A stretch of DNA of 64,000 nucleotides from Chiridota heheva (lineage: Eukaryota > Echinodermata > Holothuroidea > Apodida > Chiridotidae): the NCBI GenBank assembly GCA_020152595.1, contig JAIGNY010004413.1:38501-102500 (forward strand), written 5' to 3'. Below the pieces are notes generated by a model. It did not search any database, had not been told where the DNA came from, and saw only the letters and a program-made list of their open reading frames with translations. Below, one piece after another: positions 57,895 to 64,000 of this stretch. A program made the translations under genes and the position numbers. The stretch's first letter is position 1. Each line of letters opens with the position of its first letter.

Positions 57895-58361
57895 GTCGTT
57901 ACATTCATGTTGACGACATCTATAACATGATTTCAACTACTTCAATTTGTATTTGACAAATAAATTGCATACAAATATGTAAAATTCATCATTAGATGTA
58001 AATAGCAATTGTCATTTAAAGAGTAGTTGTATTCAATTTATGTAGCTAGCCTTACTTCAGCTTGTAAATTAAACTTGATCAATTACATGATTATCTATCA
58101 AAAATTTAAATAAAGCAGCTTAATCTTGTATCTGACGTAACAATGTCTATTGATCATCCATGTGGCTCAGACGGTACATTGTCTGGCATCTGTATAATAA
58201 TCCATTTGATCTTCTGGCATGGGCGTAAATCCAGGGGAAAATACCCCCACTTTTTGACAAGAGGGGGGGAGGGGGTGGCGATCCATAAGGTACCTTAGAA
58301 ATAAGTGATAAATTTTTAAAGGTATATTTAGAAGCATAGGAAGCAGGTTCGGAACAGAAAC
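57895..58361. other. spacer between satellite and 15-bp array
   Basis: AT-rich, nothing recognised. Confidence 0.5.
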
Positions 58362-58824
58362 CCCCACCACTCCCAGCCCCACCACTCCCAGCCCCTCCCA
58401 GCCCCACCACCCCAGCCCCACCACTCCCAGCCCCACCACTCCCAGCCCCACCACTCCCAGCCCCACCACCCCAGCCCCACCACTCCCAGCCCCACCACTC
58501 CCAGCCCCACCACTCCCAGCCCCACCACTCCCAGCCCCACCACTCCCAGCCCCACCACTCCCAGCCCCACCACTCCCAGCCCCACCACTCCCAGCCCCAC
58601 CACTCCCAGCCCCACCACTCCCAGCCCCACCACTCCCAGCCCCACCACTCCCAGCCTCACCACTCCCAGCCCCACCACTCCCAGCCCCACCACTCCCAGC
58701 TCCACCACTCCCAGCCCCACCACTCCCAGCCCCACCACTCCCAACCCCACCACTCCCAGCCCCACCACTCCCAGCCCCACCACTCCCAGCTCCACCACTC
58801 CCAGCTCCACCACTCCCAGTCCCC
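58362..58824. repeat. 15-bp tandem array (~31 units), G4-type on the minus strand
   Basis: Unit CCCAGCCCCACCACT with a few C-to-T changes and some shortened units near the left end (58380-58420). The minus strand reads GGGG-CT-GGG-AGTGGT, so two adjacent units give four G3+ runs with loops under 7 nt. Gly/Ser/Ala- and Val/Leu/Gly-rich minus frames here follow from the repeat. Confidence 0.96.
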
Positions 58825-59100
58825 AAGTTGCAGCCTGACTCAATAATTGAGATAGATTTTTTTTATACACGTCTGTAGCCAGGACTTAGGGAGATGGGCT
58901 CGTTATTTCGTAAAAAGGGCACTTCATTCCTGCACCTCGGAAAAATGAAAGTGCAAACGCGACGTTCTACATCAGATGTTTTTCCTAAGAGTAGGCTGTA
59001 GACTCTTCATATGGTCAGAACCATTCCGGTACTTTAACAAGCTTTCTCAGAAAAAAGGTGTTCCTCAAAGAAAAGTTTGAAAATGTAAAATAATCTATTA

Positions 59101-59300
59101 GTAATATATTAACAGCGCTACATTGTGTTCTTGAGCAAGGCACTTTACTCACTTAAGTCCACTCAGCTGTAAAATGAGTACAAGCACTGCTGGGAAGTTA
59201 AACTGCGATGGACTGGTCTCATGCAGTCATGTACTCTCATCCGCTTGCGCCATGGAAACCGGGGATAAGCACCAGCCCTATGAGCCTAATGGCTTGGATG
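59101..59300 (+). mobile_element. SINE-like tail
   Basis: TTCTTGAGCAAGGCACTTTA, CCACTCAGCTGTAAAATGAG and GAAACCGGGGATAAGCACCA followed by GCCCTATGAGCC form a block that I know as a recurrent SINE/LINE-tail module of deuterostome genomes. No box A/B head is visible. Confidence 0.5.
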
Positions 59301-59317
59301 GATTTAACTAATCTAAG

Positions 59318-59515
59318 TATACCGAGTTACATTCATTATCAGTAAGAAAATGATGCATGGTCTCCTGAATAATTCTCTAAGGACCACTTATTTGCTTTTC
59401 ACATTATTTTAGACATTAATATATTCTAATATATTCCGATTCATGACCAATACAATTGGCTAATAATGATCTATATAAGTCTACATTCCTCTGATTTCAA
59501 GACTTATAATCAACA
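59318..59515 (+). repeat. dispersed ~190-bp repeat, copy 2
   Basis: Same family as 45848-46034, same orientation, with a duplicated TATTCTAATA in this copy (about 59419). Confidence 0.75.
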
Positions 59516-60565
59516 TTTTTTCCCCCGATTAAAACATCTTCTGCCGCCTCTGCCTGGACCCCCACCGGGGCTACCCTTAAGCGGGCCCCTGGATCCCACG
59601 CCAAATAGTAAGTGCTGCGCGCTCAGAAACCTTTGGTAAAATTGACCAATCTTACAAATCATTCCCCACTATTTTAAGTGGATTTACGCCACTGTCTTCT
59701 GCAGTTGCAAGATGATCAACAACTACTGGAAAATGATGTTTGAAATTTTGCTGCAAAGTTGCTCATGGAAGATACATGTAAGTAACTGGTATGTCAACAG
59801 TGTCATCAATATCGTCACTTCTGCCAGTCCCAATTTGTATGCCATATGCACCAATTTCATCCTGTAAAAAAAGGAAGGAAGAAAAAAATTGTCAACATTT
59901 GCATACATGAAAAGTTTTTTATCTTTCATTAAATCTTTAGAGAAAAAAATGTGTTGAGACCAAGATTTCGACGTTCCGACGCGCAATATGGATTCTAAGT
60001 TTCAATTATTGTATTATAAATGTTAATACACAATGGGCTCAAAATAACAATCTAGGCAATCATAACCAAATAACTCACAGTCATTTAATCACAAGAATGG
60101 AACTTCACAATTAATTACATTCAACCATTCTTATTCCATGATTTATGTACACGCTTGCTAACAACAAAAATTATTTCAAATATGAAACAAAGCAGACATG
60201 CAGCACTTAAAATATGATCGAAGTTTTAACATTAAGCAGTGTCTACCTATTAATATAAATATAGTACTAATGTCACTAAAAACAATCTATGTACCACATA
60301 TGAAATGAACCTAAACTATATTTACACTCTTAACTTGCCTTCCCCCCATTTTCTTAATCTACACATGTCCCCTCTCACTACCAGGAGTCGAGAAGGGGAA
60401 AGGGGGCACTTCATTCTAAACGTGGTAGGAATGTGCAGCCCGCAATTTTTTCCCCAAAACAGGATAACAATTGCACAATTTGGATTAGGGTAACTAAGGT
60501 TCAGATTTAATCATTTAAGCCAATTAGACAAGAGGACATTTGTGACATTGCTATCCTGTTTGAGA
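59516..60565. other. intergenic DNA, no gene recognised
   Basis: Short frames on both strands without domains. Confidence 0.5.
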
Positions 60566-60569
60566 ATTT

Positions 60570-60860
60570 GTTTGCATGCAGCACATCAAGCGAAAACCAT
60601 ACCTGCAGTATGACAGATTTTCTGGTACATGCAAGTATAAAATTATACAATTTTGATAAATGCAGTATGAAATAAATTAAGTATGATACATGCAGTATTG
60701 AGTATTCAGGGGAAATATTGTAAAAATGGACCAGCAGTAACAAATTAACAAAGTAAAACAGCATTTTGGGGGATCTGCATTATAAAAATAATAAAAAAGA
60801 CAACTGCAGTATGTAAATGATGCAGTTAAGGCACCTGCTCGGACGGCACATATATACTGG
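60570..60860 (-). repeat. dispersed ~290-bp repeat, copy 2 (inverted)
   Basis: Reverse-complement match to 39770-40060. Both copies carry a parallel short open frame starting MLFYFVN, which reflects nucleotide similarity; I do not call it a gene. Confidence 0.75.
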
Positions 60861-60924
60861 ATTTCTTGTAAGGCCATAACATTGTTTTTTAGTTTTAATC
60901 ATTCAATGTCTGGGTTCTTTTCAT

Positions 60925-61400
60925 TCAAGACAGTAACAAAGCAGTAAGAAAACCACACACTAAATTTCACCAGAATACAGCTACTACATTTTGAGATATG
61001 ATGTCGACAGACAGACTCACCCTAAAACATCCCCACCACTCCCTTTTTGTCCTTCCCTTATTCCAATATGTCCCAAACCTTAATCATCAAAAAAGTAAGA
61101 AAACCACACAACAAATTTGATCCAAATGCAATCATCAGCTCTTGAGATATCTGAATGACAGACAAACAAAAAGATAAACAGTGGCAAAAACATGACCCCA
61201 ACCCTCCATTTGCACCGTTCCTCTCTTTTTATATATATATCAAATTTTAAATACTTCTTTCTTAAGCAGTAACAAATCCGCTCACCAAATTTCATCCATA
61301 TCCAAGCACCATTTCTTGAGCTATCTTGATGAATAAAAAACAGACAAATTTACAAAAGCCAAAATATAACCTCTGTCCAACTTCGTTGACAGAGGTAATT
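60925..61400 (+). repeat. ~175-bp tandem repeats, site 2 of the family at 46295
   Basis: Nearly three units with AAACCACACA(C/A)(T/C)AAATTT, TTTTGAGATAT/CTTGAGATATC, GACAGACAAAC and CCCTTTTTGTCCTTCCCTTA-like blocks (starts near 60950, 61097 and 61268). Confidence 0.65.
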
Positions 61401-61998
61401 ATATCAAATATCACAGCATTCAACCATGAAGAAATCCAAACTACCTTTGTTTCGAGTATGTTTTTTGGAAATCCATTTAATACTCCTGCCATCCATACAT
61501 GTACTGGGTTGTTATTGACTGTTGTCTAAAGTTATGTAGATGTGAATTAATGATCGGCAAGAAAACATAGTCCAAACAGTGTAAGTCCACGTCTTCCAGA
61601 AGATCCAGATTCCCTTGCTGCTCCAGCTGATGATGAAACAGACTGTAAAATTTGGAATGACATCCAAATGAGAACAAATGAAAATTAGTATTGCACTTTT
61701 AAGCTAACCCTTAAACGCTGAAGCGTATAAGTATTGTAATTGAAGAGTATTCACAGTGTAGAAAGAATTACTTTAGAGGGACTTTTGTGCCATTTGAAAG
61801 AACTCCTTTGATATTCTTTCATATTATAACCATTTTTTGTGTGTGTTACATAGAGGTTTTTATCTTAGTAAATTAGGGTCAAACATTTTCATTTTTGACA
61901 AACTTGCCAAAAACGATTACATTTTCAGCCCAACTCATTCAGACAAATGACCTACTCAAAATCTATGTGTGAAAATGAGGTCAATAGAGAGTGACTTC
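61401..61998. other. intergenic DNA, nothing recognised
   Basis: No gene. The last ~30 bp resemble the left flank of the interrupted copy near 32310. Confidence 0.5.
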
Positions 61999-62449
61999 GC
62001 TGCCGGTGTGATAGTAAATTTTGCCCCCCGTAAATTTGGGCCCCCCGGACCTTATTTCCTAAGGAACGTCTAGTGAATTTGGTCCCGCCCGGACTGATTT
62101 TATTAGGTAATCTACTGGTGTGTCTGTACGGTTCCTTCAATTAATTTTTTGTACTGACAGACTGAAGTGATAAGCTAAAAAGTGATAAGAAGTGATAAGC
62201 TAATACACAAAACAACAGTGAGATTTGGTGTGAAGGGAGAAGAAGGGTTTTTTCTTGCAAAAGGGGGACAAGTTGTTGTCTCCAGATTTCATAGGAAAGA
62301 ATGGCCGGGGCCCAAATATCCTAACGGACCATTTTTACTATGAGGTGGGACCAAATGTACTGGATGGCAACGGCTTAATTGTCTGGGGCGCCCAAATTTC
62401 CTAGGAAATAAGGGCCGGGGGGCCAAAATTTACTTTTTACACCGGCAGC
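61999..62449. mobile_element. 451-bp TIR element (MITE-like)
   Basis: Perfect 11-bp ends GCTGCCGGTGT/ACACCGGCAGC extend into imperfect arms (AGTAAATTTTG(G)CCCCCCG, CTTATTTCCTA(A)GGAA) of about 65 bp. Interior includes further GGGCCC-rich inverted blocks. No transposase. Flanks on both sides match 32310-32375, where this element is missing. Confidence 0.7.

Positions 62450-64000
<1,551 letters not shown>

Noticed and set aside
54526..57930. 1134-codon open frame
   Set aside because: It lies almost wholly in the 22/23-bp satellite. The unit has no stop in any plus frame, so length alone is not evidence of a gene, and the frame cycles through three readings.
58147..58870. Gly/Ser/Ala-rich and Val/Leu/Gly-rich minus-strand frames
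   Set aside because: Direct translation of the 15-bp array in different frames; no start context or flanking coding signal.
60507..60764. Conserved small protein shared with 39863-40108
   Set aside because: The similarity starts upstream of the start codons, and the frames diverge with indels; it is explained by the dispersed repeat.

Overview
This is nuclear DNA from an animal: AT-rich, intron-rich and crowded with transposable-element debris. The one gene I can assemble with confidence is a complete ten-exon, plus-strand fumarate hydratase gene (FH, class II fumarase) spanning 13675-43207. Its CDS is 1488 nt (495 residues plus stop) with canonical GT/AG junctions throughout and no internal stop. 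A CR1/L2-like retrotransposon carrying a 2A-type ribosome-skipping motif, tRNA-derived SINEs, long foldback elements and frequent TAGGCCTA-type palindromes suggest a marine invertebrate. An echinoderm or hemichordate is my guess, but the sequence alone does not prove it.

Layout. 1-13630: intergenic or upstream DNA with a two-copy ~860-bp repeat (3595-4454 and 5800-6654), a nearly full-length but decayed non-LTR retrotransposon (about 6653-10122: 2A motif, PHD fingers, AP endonuclease, reverse transcriptase, 3' tail), a LINE tail fragment and a SINE fragment. 13631-43207: FH. Most of the gene is intron: intron 1 holds a 1.86-kb foldback element, intron 2 a ~73-copy G-rich 21-bp minisatellite, intron 3 an 18-bp array and a long hairpin. 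Intron 6 (9.2 kb) holds a MITE-like element, ~160-bp tandem repeats, interleaved inverted repeats and the minus-strand remains of a nuclease/CXC-domain element. Intron 7 (8.0 kb) holds SINEs, three ~313-bp tandem units and a minus-strand L1/Tx1-like endonuclease fragment. 43208-64000: no further host gene recognised; LINE fragments, a palindrome cluster, a 1.07-kb tandem duplication, a 3.2-kb 23-bp satellite, a C-rich tract, a 15-bp G4-type array, a small TIR element and a (TTA)n microsatellite running off the window end.

How it works together. FH catalyses reversible hydration of fumarate to malate in the TCA cycle. Exon 1 encodes a basic presequence and ends in a Met placed where a shorter cytosolic form could begin, so dual mitochondrial/cytosolic targeting is plausible. 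Nothing else is a functional partner of FH. The very long open frames in the tandem arrays are by-products of stop-free repeat units and are not called as genes.
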